Of a stretch of DNA of 64,000 bases, positions 8,836 through 17,108 are shown piece after piece. The stretch comes from Firmicutes bacterium UBA4881 (GTDB lineage Bacteria > Bacillota > DTU065), in contig DHDH01000040.1 of NCBI GenBank assembly GCA_002399235.1, positions 1 to 64,000 on the forward strand, given 5' to 3'. The notes under the pieces are model-generated. The model was not told the origin of the DNA, did no database searches, and worked only from the letters and a program-made list of their open reading frames with translations. Position 1 is the first letter of the stretch. The number at the start of each line of letters is the position of its first letter. The position numbers and the translations under genes were made by a program.

Positions 8836-8911
8836 ACCGTTGTAAGCGTTACTGAATAACCAACTTAACTAAAGCCAATTGGCTAAGTTTTTCTAAGTAT
8901 CTTACAACGGT
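8836..8911 (+). other. Structured intergenic element before cdd
   Basis: A perfect 11-base inverted repeat, ACCGTTGTAAG at 8836-8846 and CTTACAACGGT at 8901-8911, encloses a second inverted repeat (AACTTA at about 8862 and TAAGTT at 8884) around the palindrome AGCCAATTGGCT. As RNA it would fold into a long two-tier hairpin ending seven bases before the cdd start. There is no T-tract, so it is not an ordinary terminator. It could be a regulatory leader, an operator or a small mobile repeat. Confidence 0.5.
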
Positions 8912-8917
8912 ATAGAC

Positions 8918-9298
8918 ATGCAGAAACTTTTAAATGAAGCACTGCAAGCAAGAAAAAAAGCATATGCACCTTATTCTGGCTTTTTTGTAGGTGCGGCAGT
9001 GCAAACCAAAAACGGAAATATTTATACTGGCTGTAATATAGAAAATGCTAGTTATGGTGCAACTGTTTGTGCTGAACGAGTAGCTATCTTCCAAGCAATT
9101 GCCCAGGGAGAAACTGAGCTAGAAAAAATTGCAGTAGCTGCAGCTGGTGATATTACTCCTCCCTGTGGTCTTTGTTTGCAGGTGATGCGTGAATTCGGTA
9201 TTAAAACAGTTTACCTTATCAATACTGCTAATAAGTGGCGTAGTTATACACTTACTGAACTTTTACCAATATCATTTGGGCCTCACAATCTGGAGTGA
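8918..9298 (+). CDS. cdd: Cytidine deaminase
   Basis: This 126-residue zinc enzyme of pyrimidine salvage deaminates cytidine and deoxycytidine. The zinc ligands Cys51, Cys83 and Cys86 and the catalytic Glu53 are visible in TVCAERVA and PPCGLCLQ. The arginine that usually follows the last cysteine (PCGxCRQ) is Leu here, a mild deviation that may tune zinc binding. Position after dgkA is standard for Firmicutes, but era, which normally follows, is absent. The start lies directly after the hairpin element and has no strong ribosome binding site, suggesting control by that structure. Confidence 0.92.
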   Translation: MQKLLNEALQARKKAYAPYSGFFVGAAVQTKNGNIYTGCNIENASYGATVCAERVAIFQAIAQGETELEKIAVAAAGDITPPCGLCLQVMREFGIKTVYLINTANKWRSYTLTELLPISFGPHNLE

Positions 9299-9303
9299 TT
9301 ATT

Positions 9304-10326
9304 GTGCGTGTTGAAGATTTTGATTATTACCTACCTGAAAGTAGCATAGCTCAAAAAGCAGTAGAACCCAGAGACAGCTCACGTCTTCTTGTTCTAAACC
9401 GTACAACAGGTGAGATGGAAGACAAGATATTTACTGATATTTTGGCCTATCTAAATCCAGGTGATCTATTGGTTTTTAATGATACTAGGGTTATTCCAGC
9501 TAGGCTTATTGGTGAGAAAAAAGGTACTCATGGCCGAGCTGAGGTTTTGCTTTTAAAAGAAAAAGAAAAGGATTTATGGGAAGCTCTGGTAAAACCGGGT
9601 GGGAGGTTAAAAGAAGGAGCGGAGATTGTTTTTGGTGACGGTCTGTTAAAAGGGGTTATAAAAAAACACCTAGACCAAGGCTTACGCTTAATCCAGTTTT
9701 TTTATGAAGGTAACTTTATGGAGTTACTAGACAAGCTAGGTGAGATGCCTCTACCCCCTTACATCCACGAAAAGTTAGAGGACAAAGAACGTTATCAAAC
9801 TGTTTACAACAAGAATCCTGGTTCAGCTGCAGCACCTACAGCTGGTCTACACTTTACCGAAAAGTTACTAGTCTCCCTACAAAAAGCAGGAATAAATATA
9901 GCTTTTTTAACACTTCATGTTGGATTAGGTACTTTTCGCCCGGTAAAAGAAGAGAATCTTGAAGAACATAAGATGCATACAGAAGTCTACGATATCCCTC
10001 AGGCAACCTGGGAATTGATCCAAAAAACCCATAATGAAGAGAAAAAGGTTGTAGCTGTTGGTACAACAGTTGTACGAACCTTGGAGTCTGCAGCTAAGTG
10101 GGGTAGGCTAATGGGTGAGACGGACATCTTTATTTACCCTGGGTTTAGGTTTCAAGTGATTGATGCCCTAATAACCAACTTCCATTTACCTAAATCAACA
10201 TTATTGATGTTAGTTGCAGCTTTAGTAGGTAGAGAGAACATACTTAAGGCTTACGAACATGCAGTAAGTAGTGGGTATCGCTTCTATAGCCTAGGTGATG
10301 CTATGTTAATCATAGATAATAACTAA
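9304..10326 (+). CDS. queA: S-adenosylmethionine:tRNA ribosyltransferase-isomerase
   Basis: QueA transfers and isomerises the ribosyl part of SAM onto preQ1-modified tRNA to give epoxyqueuosine. The 340-residue protein shows family motifs FNDTRVIPARL, AAPTAGLHFT, LHVGLGTFRPV and NFHLPKSTLLMLV. A GTG at 9295 overlaps the cdd end, but the GTG at 9304, eight bases after GGAG and giving MRVEDFDYYLP, matches the usual N-terminus better. It is followed by tgt, its pathway partner. Confidence 0.95.
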   Translation: MRVEDFDYYLPESSIAQKAVEPRDSSRLLVLNRTTGEMEDKIFTDILAYLNPGDLLVFNDTRVIPARLIGEKKGTHGRAEVLLLKEKEKDLWEALVKPGGRLKEGAEIVFGDGLLKGVIKKHLDQGLRLIQFFYEGNFMELLDKLGEMPLPPYIHEKLEDKERYQTVYNKNPGSAAAPTAGLHFTEKLLVSLQKAGINIAFLTLHVGLGTFRPVKEENLEEHKMHTEVYDIPQATWELIQKTHNEEKKVVAVGTTVVRTLESAAKWGRLMGETDIFIYPGFRFQVIDALITNFHLPKSTLLMLVAALVGRENILKAYEHAVSSGYRFYSLGDAMLIIDNN

Positions 10327-10370
10327 ATTAAAGCCCCATTTCTTAGTTTTATAATGATAGGAGTGGTCGA

Positions 10371-11498
10371 GTGCAGTTTGATGTTATATATAGTTCCAAA
10401 GAAAGCCGGGCTAAGCTAGGAAAATTAAAACTAAGTCATGGTATTGTGGAAACGCCAGTTTTTATGCCAGTCGGTACTAGAGCTACTGTAAAGACCTTAA
10501 CTCCAGACGAAGTTAAAGAGTTAGGTGCAGAGATAATTCTCTCTAATACCTATCATCTCTATCTACGACCAGGCGATGAACTGATCAAAGACCTTGGCGG
10601 CTTGCATAAATTTATGAATTGGGATTTGCCCATTCTTACAGATAGTGGTGGCTTTCAAGTTTTCAGTCTAGGACGATTAAGAAAAATTACTGAAGAAGGA
10701 GTGGCTTTTCAAAGCCACATCGATGGTTCAAAACATTTTATTTCTCCCGAGAAATCTATAGCAATACAACAAAATTTAGGCTCAGATATTATGATGGCTT
10801 TCGATGAATGTGTAGAATACCCTGCTCCTAGAGAATATGTAAAAGAATCTTTAGAACTTACTCATCGCTGGCTTATACGCTGTAAAGAAGCTTGGACTAA
10901 TAGAGAAACCCAGAACCTCTTTGGTATTGTCCAAGGAGGTATGTATAACGATTTAAGGCAGGAAAGTGCCAAAAGAACAGTCGATTGCGACCTACCAGGC
11001 TATGCCATAGGTGGACTTAGTGTTGGAGAACCACTTGATTTACTGCTAGAGGTTTTAGACCATACAGAACAGTATCTACCTAAGGACAAACCACGATATT
11101 TAATGGGGGTAGGTAGCCCTGATATAATACTTAATGGAATTGAAATGGGCATTGATATGTTTGATTGTGTTCTACCTACACGTATGGCTAGAAACGGCAC
11201 TGCTATGACTAACAAGGGGCAAGTAACCATTCGTAATGCAAGTTATAGAGAAGATACTAGACCACTTGACCCCGAGTGCAATTGTCCAACTTGCCAGAAC
11301 TACTCCCGTGCTTACTTGCGGCATCTCTTTAATGTTGGCGAAATATTAGGGCCACGTTTAGTCAGTTACCATAATTTGTATTTCCTAACACAAATGATTT
11401 TTGCAGCAAGACAAGCAATTAAGGAGGAGAGGTTCATAGCTTTCAAGAACAATTTCCTTATGAACTATTATGGCTCGACTAGAAAGGAGGAAAAATAA
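10371..11498 (+). CDS. tgt: tRNA-guanine transglycosylase
   Basis: This 375-residue TIM-barrel enzyme exchanges guanine-34 for preQ1 in tRNAs with GUN anticodons. It shows the substrate-binding DSGGFQVFSLG, the catalytic-loop GGLSVGEP, nucleophile Asp in DMFDCVLPTR, and zinc ligands CNCPTC with the later His. The GTG start follows AGGAGTGG. The stop overlaps the yajC ATG by one base. Confidence 0.96.
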   Translation: MQFDVIYSSKESRAKLGKLKLSHGIVETPVFMPVGTRATVKTLTPDEVKELGAEIILSNTYHLYLRPGDELIKDLGGLHKFMNWDLPILTDSGGFQVFSLGRLRKITEEGVAFQSHIDGSKHFISPEKSIAIQQNLGSDIMMAFDECVEYPAPREYVKESLELTHRWLIRCKEAWTNRETQNLFGIVQGGMYNDLRQESAKRTVDCDLPGYAIGGLSVGEPLDLLLEVLDHTEQYLPKDKPRYLMGVGSPDIILNGIEMGIDMFDCVLPTRMARNGTAMTNKGQVTIRNASYREDTRPLDPECNCPTCQNYSRAYLRHLFNVGEILGPRLVSYHNLYFLTQMIFAARQAIKEERFIAFKNNFLMNYYGSTRKEEK

Positions 11499-11785
11499 TG
11501 GGTGCAGGCGTAACTGGAGGATCCTTAGGGGCTTTTGGGGCATATCTACCTATGTTGTTAATTTTAGCAGCGATGTATTTCATGATGATTTTACCCCAGA
11601 AAAAGCAGGAAAAGAAACGTAAAGAAATGCTCGATGGTTTACAAAAAGGTGATCAGGTAGTTACAATTGGCGGAATCCTTGGTGAGATCTCATCTCTAGA
11701 TGAAGAAAAGGTTAACCTTAAAGTTGCAGATAATGTAGAAATACAATTTATGCGCACAGCAGTGGGTAGAAAAATAGAGAAGTAA
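11498..11785 (+). CDS. yajC: Preprotein translocase subunit YajC
   Basis: This 95-residue protein has one N-terminal transmembrane helix (PMLLILAAMYFMMILPQKK) followed by a charged basic stretch and a small cytoplasmic domain with DQVVTIGGILGEI. It associates with SecDF in the Sec holo-translocon. It is coupled to tgt by a one-base overlap and precedes secD. Confidence 0.94.
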   Translation: MGAGVTGGSLGAFGAYLPMLLILAAMYFMMILPQKKQEKKRKEMLDGLQKGDQVVTIGGILGEISSLDEEKVNLKVADNVEIQFMRTAVGRKIEK

Positions 11786-11831
11786 GTGAACATAGTTATC
11801 ATCTAACTCACAAGCTGCAAAGGAGGAACAG

Positions 11832-13079
11832 GTGTTGAGGAACGAAAATAGAGTGCGCTTAACAGTAGTACTAGTAGTAATAGCTGTTGCGGCATTGATA
11901 TTAGGTGTTCTAGGGTACGATAAAAAAGACCAAACTTATACATTTCCTATTAAACTCGGCCTGGATTTAAAAGGTGGAGTTTATGTTGTGCTAGCTCCAA
12001 CCTCAGAAGTTACTTTAACTGGCGAACAAATGGATAATGCCCTAAGAGAAACCAGAAAAGTAATAGCTGCTCGTGTAGACGAACTAGGTGTCGCAGAGCC
12101 AACAATTCAGTTAGATTTGGAAAATGATCGTATTATAGTACAAATCCCTGGTGTAAAAAGTCCAGATGAGGCAGCTAAGTTAATTGGCCGCACTGCTCAA
12201 TTGAACTTTGAAGATCGGAATGGAAATGTGCTTTTGGTAGGTAAAGATGTCGAAAAAGCTATAGCGAGCCCCAGAGATGATGGTCCAGGAGCTCAAATTA
12301 ATCTCTCCTTTACCAAAGAAGGCGCTGCTAAATTTGCTGATGCTACTACTAAACTTGTCGGTCAGCCAATAGTTATTAGACTAGACGAAGAAGTGCTACT
12401 TAATGCTGTTGTTAACGAGGCTATTACAGGTGGCAATGCTAGAGTAACAGGACTCACCTTCGCTGAAGCTAAAGAAAAAGCTGCTTTAATTAATGCAGGT
12501 GCTTTACCTGTACCACTTGAAAGAATTGCTAGCAGTACTGTTGGCCCATCCTTAGGTCAACGTTCGATTAATATGAGCGTAATTGCTGGCTTAATTGGTA
12601 TTGGTTTAGTTCTATTATTTATGTTTATTTTTTATGGAGTTCCTGGTCTTATCGCTGATGCTGCTTTGGTAATATATGCTTTGATTGTTTTGTCAGTCTT
12701 ATCTGTATTCAAAGCAACACTAACTTTACCAGGTATCGCTGGTTTTATCCTCTCTATTGGTATGGCGGTTGATGCTAATGTTATTATCTACGAACGTATC
12801 AAAGAAGAGTTAAAGGGTGGCAGAACTGTTCGCAGTGGCATCGATGCTGGTTTTAATAGAGCTTTTTGGACTATCTTTGACTCCAATATCACAACATTAA
12901 TTGCAGCCATGGTACTTCTTTACTTTGGTACATCACAGGTTAAAGGCTTTGCTGTAACCTTGAGTGTTGGTATTTTAACCAGTATGTTTTCTGCTATCTT
13001 TATTACCAGAACATTTATTGAAGTAATAGCAGACAAAGATCCAGAAAAACTTGGCCGCTATTTTGTGAAGAGGGGGTAG
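11832..13079 (+). CDS. secD: Protein translocase subunit SecD
   Basis: This 415-residue membrane protein uses the proton gradient to help pull secreted proteins out of the Sec channel. It has an N-terminal helix, the D1 motif GLDLKGGVYVV, an extracytoplasmic P1 domain to about residue 235, and five further helices with the conserved GMAVDANVIIYERIKEEL. The start is GTG or the adjacent TTG after AGGAGG. SecD and SecF are separate genes here, unlike the fused Bacillus SecDF. Confidence 0.95.
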   Translation: MLRNENRVRLTVVLVVIAVAALILGVLGYDKKDQTYTFPIKLGLDLKGGVYVVLAPTSEVTLTGEQMDNALRETRKVIAARVDELGVAEPTIQLDLENDRIIVQIPGVKSPDEAAKLIGRTAQLNFEDRNGNVLLVGKDVEKAIASPRDDGPGAQINLSFTKEGAAKFADATTKLVGQPIVIRLDEEVLLNAVVNEAITGGNARVTGLTFAEAKEKAALINAGALPVPLERIASSTVGPSLGQRSINMSVIAGLIGIGLVLLFMFIFYGVPGLIADAALVIYALIVLSVLSVFKATLTLPGIAGFILSIGMAVDANVIIYERIKEELKGGRTVRSGIDAGFNRAFWTIFDSNITTLIAAMVLLYFGTSQVKGFAVTLSVGILTSMFSAIFITRTFIEVIADKDPEKLGRYFVKRG

Positions 13080-13083
13080 CAAA

Positions 13084-13983
13084 GTGGACTTAAAAGTAAT
13101 TAAAAATAGAAAAATATATTTAACCATTACAGCCATTGTAATGATAGTGTCAATCCTATTATTAATGTTCAAAGGGCTTAATTATGGTATAGACTATACA
13201 GGCGGTTCAATGATTCAAATTACCACTGAAGCCAAGATTCAACCTGGCGATGTACAAAATAAAGTTATGGGTGATTCCAGAATTGAAGCATTAAACTTAG
13301 GTGAATATGCTGTTCAGCTATTTAATCCAGGTGAGGCTAAAAGTGGAGCCATCATCAAAACCCGTTTACTCGATGATGCTGAGGAAAAGATAATTTTAGA
13401 TGTTTTTACCGAGAAGATTGGTGCCTTTAGCAAAGATGATCTACAGGTACAGAAGGTTGGTCCAGCTATCGGTAAAGAACTCTTAAGAAATGCGTTATAT
13501 TCTTTAGTAATAGCTGCTTTGTTAATGCTTATCTACATCAGTTTTCGCTTCCAATTTAAAAGTGGCGTGGCAGCAGTTATTGCTCTCCTCCATGATGTAC
13601 TGATTGTACTTGGATTTTTTGCCTTAACCCAAAAAGAGATTGATGGTCCTTTCTTAGCAGCTATTCTAACCTTAGTTGGCTACTCAATTAACGACACAAT
13701 TGTTATCTTTGATAAGATTAGAGAGAACATGCGCCAAAGACGAAATAAGGATACTTTCTATGATGTAGTTAACACTTCTATTAATCAGAGCCTTAGACGT
13801 ACAATTAACACCTCAGTAACTACACTGATAGCTATCTTAGCTCTCCTCTTCTTTGGAGGCTCTTCTATCTATAATTTCACCTTAGCTATAACAATTGGTC
13901 TTGTAGCTGGAACCTATTCCTCGATCTTCATTGCTAGTCCGATTTGGGCGATTTGGGAGACAGCAACTGAAGGAAAGAGATAA
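13084..13983 (+). CDS. secF: Protein translocase subunit SecF
   Basis: This 299-residue partner of SecD has six predicted helices. Family motifs are GLNYGIDYTGG (D1), VGYSINDTIVIFDKIREN and LRRTINTSVTTL. The GTG start lies four bases after the secD stop. A likely terminator follows the stop. Confidence 0.95.
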   Translation: MDLKVIKNRKIYLTITAIVMIVSILLLMFKGLNYGIDYTGGSMIQITTEAKIQPGDVQNKVMGDSRIEALNLGEYAVQLFNPGEAKSGAIIKTRLLDDAEEKIILDVFTEKIGAFSKDDLQVQKVGPAIGKELLRNALYSLVIAALLMLIYISFRFQFKSGVAAVIALLHDVLIVLGFFALTQKEIDGPFLAAILTLVGYSINDTIVIFDKIRENMRQRRNKDTFYDVVNTSINQSLRRTINTSVTTLIAILALLFFGGSSIYNFTLAITIGLVAGTYSSIFIASPIWAIWETATEGKR

Positions 13984-13995
13984 GGGTAGCTTTTT

Positions 13996-14034
13996 TGAGG
14001 GCCTGACTTTCTTTGGTCGGGCTCTCTTATTTTC
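13996..14034 (+). terminator. Terminator between secF and recJ
   Basis: A GC-rich stem (GAGGGCCTGAC pairing imperfectly with GGTCGGGCTCTC) is followed by TTATTTT. It probably ends or attenuates the secDF transcript. Confidence 0.6.
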
Positions 14035-14054
14035 TAATATAGCAGGTGGTATAA

Positions 14055-16511
14055 GTGCAACAGATTTGGAACATAAAAAGGAACTCTATTATCGAAGCTC
14101 ATCGATTAGCTAAAGAAGTAGGGTGTTCATCCCTTTTAGCAGAGCTTCTAATTGTCAGAGGGATTACAGACTCTGCTCTAGCTAAACTGTATCTAACTGA
14201 CGGAGGACCTTTTCACTCACCCAAGCTTTTATCTGGTATGAAAGAAGCAGTAGAACGTATTATCGTTGCTCTAGAAAAAAAAGAAAAAATAGTTATCTAT
14301 GGTGACTACGATGTAGATGGAGTGACAGCGACTACTTTGCTTTATGATCTTTTGCAAAGAAGCGGGGCCAACATAAATTACTATCTGCCCGAAAGATTAG
14401 TAGAAGGGTATGGGGTTAACTCAGAAGCCCTTGTCTTGTTAAAAAAAGGTGGGGCAGATTTAGTTATCACTGTAGATTGTGGGATTAACTCTACAGAACC
14501 AGCTAATAAGGCTAAAGAGATGGGTCTTGATCTAATTATTACTGATCATCATACCCCAGGATCTATCTTACCTGAGGCAGTTGCTATCATTAACCCCATT
14601 TTAGATAAATATCCAACCCCACTTTGTGGAGCTGGAGTAGCATATAAGTTAACTCAAGCTTTAGCCCAAGCAGTACCTCAATATTTTAAGTTAACGCCTA
14701 AACAAGTGCAGTTAGCTGCTTTTGGCACAGTCGCTGATATTGTAGATTTGGTTGATGAAAATAGACGTATTGTTAAGCAAGGTCTAGCGAGTATGAACAA
14801 AGAGCCAATTCCTGGCTTAGTAGCTTTGAAAGAAGTGGTGGGGCTTAGTGATAAACCTATAGATTCTTCACGCATAGCTTATATCTTAGCACCGAGAGTT
14901 AATGCTGTTGGTCGTCTAAGTTCAGCTAACGAGGGAGTAGAATTATTCCTTAGTGAATCGATTACCCAAGCCTTACCAATTGCTAATAAACTAGATAGCT
15001 TAAATACGGAAAGAAAAAAGATCGAAGATGACATTTGTTGCGAAGCAATAGAACAAGCCAGGCAACAATTAGAACATAAAGCTATTGTTGTAGCTGGAGA
15101 ATCTTGGCATAGTGGGGTTATTGGTATTGTTGCTTCGAGGTTAGTGGAAAAATTTTATCGACCAACAGTGGTCATTGGCCTAAATGGTACCGAGGGCAGA
15201 GGTTCGTGCCGTAGTATTGAGAGTTTTAACATGCATACTGCTCTTGAGGCCAACAAAGAATTCCTTGCTGGTTTTGGGGGTCACCCCATGGCCGCAGGTT
15301 TAAGTATCGAAAGGGACAGGGTTGCTGATTTTCAGGAAGCTTTCTTTAATTATGCAGACAATTTACTTACAGATCAGGATCTATACCAGCGTTTTTATAT
15401 AGATGCTGATGTGAAGGCAGTGATTAATACAAAACTTATCGAGGAACTAAATTTATTAGAGCCCTGTGGAGCTGGTAACCCATCCCCACTACTTGTCTTA
15501 AGAGAAGGCCATCTGGAAAATGCTTTTACTGTAGGAGCTGACAAAAGGCATTTAAAAATGCAAGTAAGCAAAGATGGCGAGAAATATAACGCTATAGCAT
15601 TTAAAATGGCCGACCAGTTAGAAACGTTACAAGCAAGTAGCCAACTTGATCTAATGTTTGTTCCGGAAATTAACGAATATATGGGTCAAAGAACGGTATC
15701 ATTAAATGTGAAAACAGTTAGGCCAGCAGCTAAGGAATGGGAATGTTTTGGGGAAGAGAAGATCTGGAACTTTTGGTCCTCTTTACCAAGTGGTGAATTA
15801 GCAGCAATTGCTCAAAGTTATCTGCAAGGTGAAAGACAATTAACTGTACCTTCGGAGAGTTTAATTCATAATTTTAAAAAATTACAGGGCGCATTATTAC
15901 TTGATCAGACAATTTCTTTTAATACTACTTCCCGCAAGCATTTTAAGCTAGAGAAAAAGCCAATTATTAGCAAAGGCGAAAAACTTGGCTTAATTATTGA
16001 TAGTGAACCAGTGTTAATGGGTTATTTAGCAGAAGGAGCAGAGGTATGTACCTTGAACTATTTACCAGATAATTACTGGTGGTGGCGGCTTTTTTGGGAA
16101 GTAGCTCAATCCAGTTCGCATGTTAGTATTACAATAGAAAGCGATGCCATCGCTAATTTAAAAAGGGAAACCAATCTTTTACATCCTACAGCTGAGGCTC
16201 TACGCCTCATTTATGTGTTTATGAAAAAGACCGCAAACCGTTCTATTTGGCGTAGTACCCTTTCTCAAGCAGCAATCGATATGGAAAATCGTTTTAATAG
16301 GCCCTTTAGTGAAGCTACCATCAAAAAAGCGTTAATTATCTTCTCCGAACTAGGATTAGTTGATTTTATTGGTGTAAGTTCTACAGGTCCTGGTTATTTG
16401 TTGCGACCTTATAAGCAGAAACTAGACTTGCATGATTCTGTAAGCTATAATGAGGATATGTTTATTTGGCACGAACTAGAGCAATATGCTAAAGAAGCAG
16501 CTTCTTTTTAG
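14055..16511 (+). CDS. recJ: Single-strand-specific exonuclease RecJ
   Basis: This 818-residue 5'-3' exonuclease is used in recombination and repair. DHH-family metal motifs are visible in order: IYGDYDVDG near residue 80, VDCGIN, ITDHHT near 162, and the DHHA1 part with FGGHPMAAGL near 415. The C-terminal 250 residues are the extra domain found in Firmicute RecJ, slightly longer than the Bacillus form. The GTG start follows AGGTGG. Confidence 0.94.
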   Translation: MQQIWNIKRNSIIEAHRLAKEVGCSSLLAELLIVRGITDSALAKLYLTDGGPFHSPKLLSGMKEAVERIIVALEKKEKIVIYGDYDVDGVTATTLLYDLLQRSGANINYYLPERLVEGYGVNSEALVLLKKGGADLVITVDCGINSTEPANKAKEMGLDLIITDHHTPGSILPEAVAIINPILDKYPTPLCGAGVAYKLTQALAQAVPQYFKLTPKQVQLAAFGTVADIVDLVDENRRIVKQGLASMNKEPIPGLVALKEVVGLSDKPIDSSRIAYILAPRVNAVGRLSSANEGVELFLSESITQALPIANKLDSLNTERKKIEDDICCEAIEQARQQLEHKAIVVAGESWHSGVIGIVASRLVEKFYRPTVVIGLNGTEGRGSCRSIESFNMHTALEANKEFLAGFGGHPMAAGLSIERDRVADFQEAFFNYADNLLTDQDLYQRFYIDADVKAVINTKLIEELNLLEPCGAGNPSPLLVLREGHLENAFTVGADKRHLKMQVSKDGEKYNAIAFKMADQLETLQASSQLDLMFVPEINEYMGQRTVSLNVKTVRPAAKEWECFGEEKIWNFWSSLPSGELAAIAQSYLQGERQLTVPSESLIHNFKKLQGALLLDQTISFNTTSRKHFKLEKKPIISKGEKLGLIIDSEPVLMGYLAEGAEVCTLNYLPDNYWWWRLFWEVAQSSSHVSITIESDAIANLKRETNLLHPTAEALRLIYVFMKKTANRSIWRSTLSQAAIDMENRFNRPFSEATIKKALIIFSELGLVDFIGVSSTGPGYLLRPYKQKLDLHDSVSYNEDMFIWHELEQYAKEAASF

Positions 16512-16524
16512 GAGGTAGATGACC

Positions 16525-17037
16525 ATGGATTTCCGCTCATTAATTAGAGAAGTTCCTGATTTTCCTAAGCCAGGTATTAGCTTCAAGGATATAACTACCC
16601 TATTAAAAGATGGAGAAGCTTTTCATGCAGTAGTGGAAACGTTAGTAGAACATTATAAGGATAAAAATATTAAAACTGTTGTTGGTATTGAATCCAGGGG
16701 CTTTTTAGTAGGAGCTCCTTTAGCCTATGCTTTAGGTGCAGGGTTTGTCTTAGTTAGAAAACCTGGTAAGTTGCCAGCTGAGGTTGAAAGAGTAGAATAT
16801 GAGTTAGAGTACGGCACTGACTCTTTAGAGATTCACCGTGATGCACTCAAGCCTAAGGAAAAGGTGCTTATCTGCGACGATCTCTTAGCTACTGGAGGAA
16901 CTACTAAAGCAACTGTCGAATTGGTTGAGAAATTAGGTGCTGAAGTAGTGGGATTAGCATTTATTATTGAACTATTATATCTTAATGGCCGTGATAAACT
17001 TAAGGATTACGATATTTTTTCCTTGGTTAAATATTAA
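16525..17037 (+). CDS. apt: Adenine phosphoribosyltransferase
   Basis: This 170-residue type I phosphoribosyltransferase converts adenine and PRPP to AMP. It shows the PRPP-binding motif VLICDDLLATGGT and the N-terminal DFPKPGISFKDI. ATG 16525 is nine bases after GGAGG; an ATG at 16519 is too close to that site. The recJ-apt-relA order is standard in Firmicutes. Confidence 0.96.
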   Translation: MDFRSLIREVPDFPKPGISFKDITTLLKDGEAFHAVVETLVEHYKDKNIKTVVGIESRGFLVGAPLAYALGAGFVLVRKPGKLPAEVERVEYELEYGTDSLEIHRDALKPKEKVLICDDLLATGGTTKATVELVEKLGAEVVGLAFIIELLYLNGRDKLKDYDIFSLVKY

Positions 17038-17043
17038 ATTATT

Positions 17044-17072
17044 GGGAGCAGCCTTTTTAGGCAGCTCCCTCT
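17044..17072 (+). terminator. Hairpin after apt
   Basis: A stem GGGAGC-a-GCC pairs with GGC-a-GCTCCC around a TTTTTA loop. Only a weak T run follows (TCTTAT), so it may attenuate and not stop transcription into relA. Confidence 0.55.
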
Positions 17073-17108
17073 TATAAATAAACTAAATAAGAGAAAGGGG
17101 GATGCGGT

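Noticed and set aside
13931..14113. Short open frame across the secF-recJ junction
   Set aside because: It runs through the secF end and a terminator hairpin and is a shadow frame.
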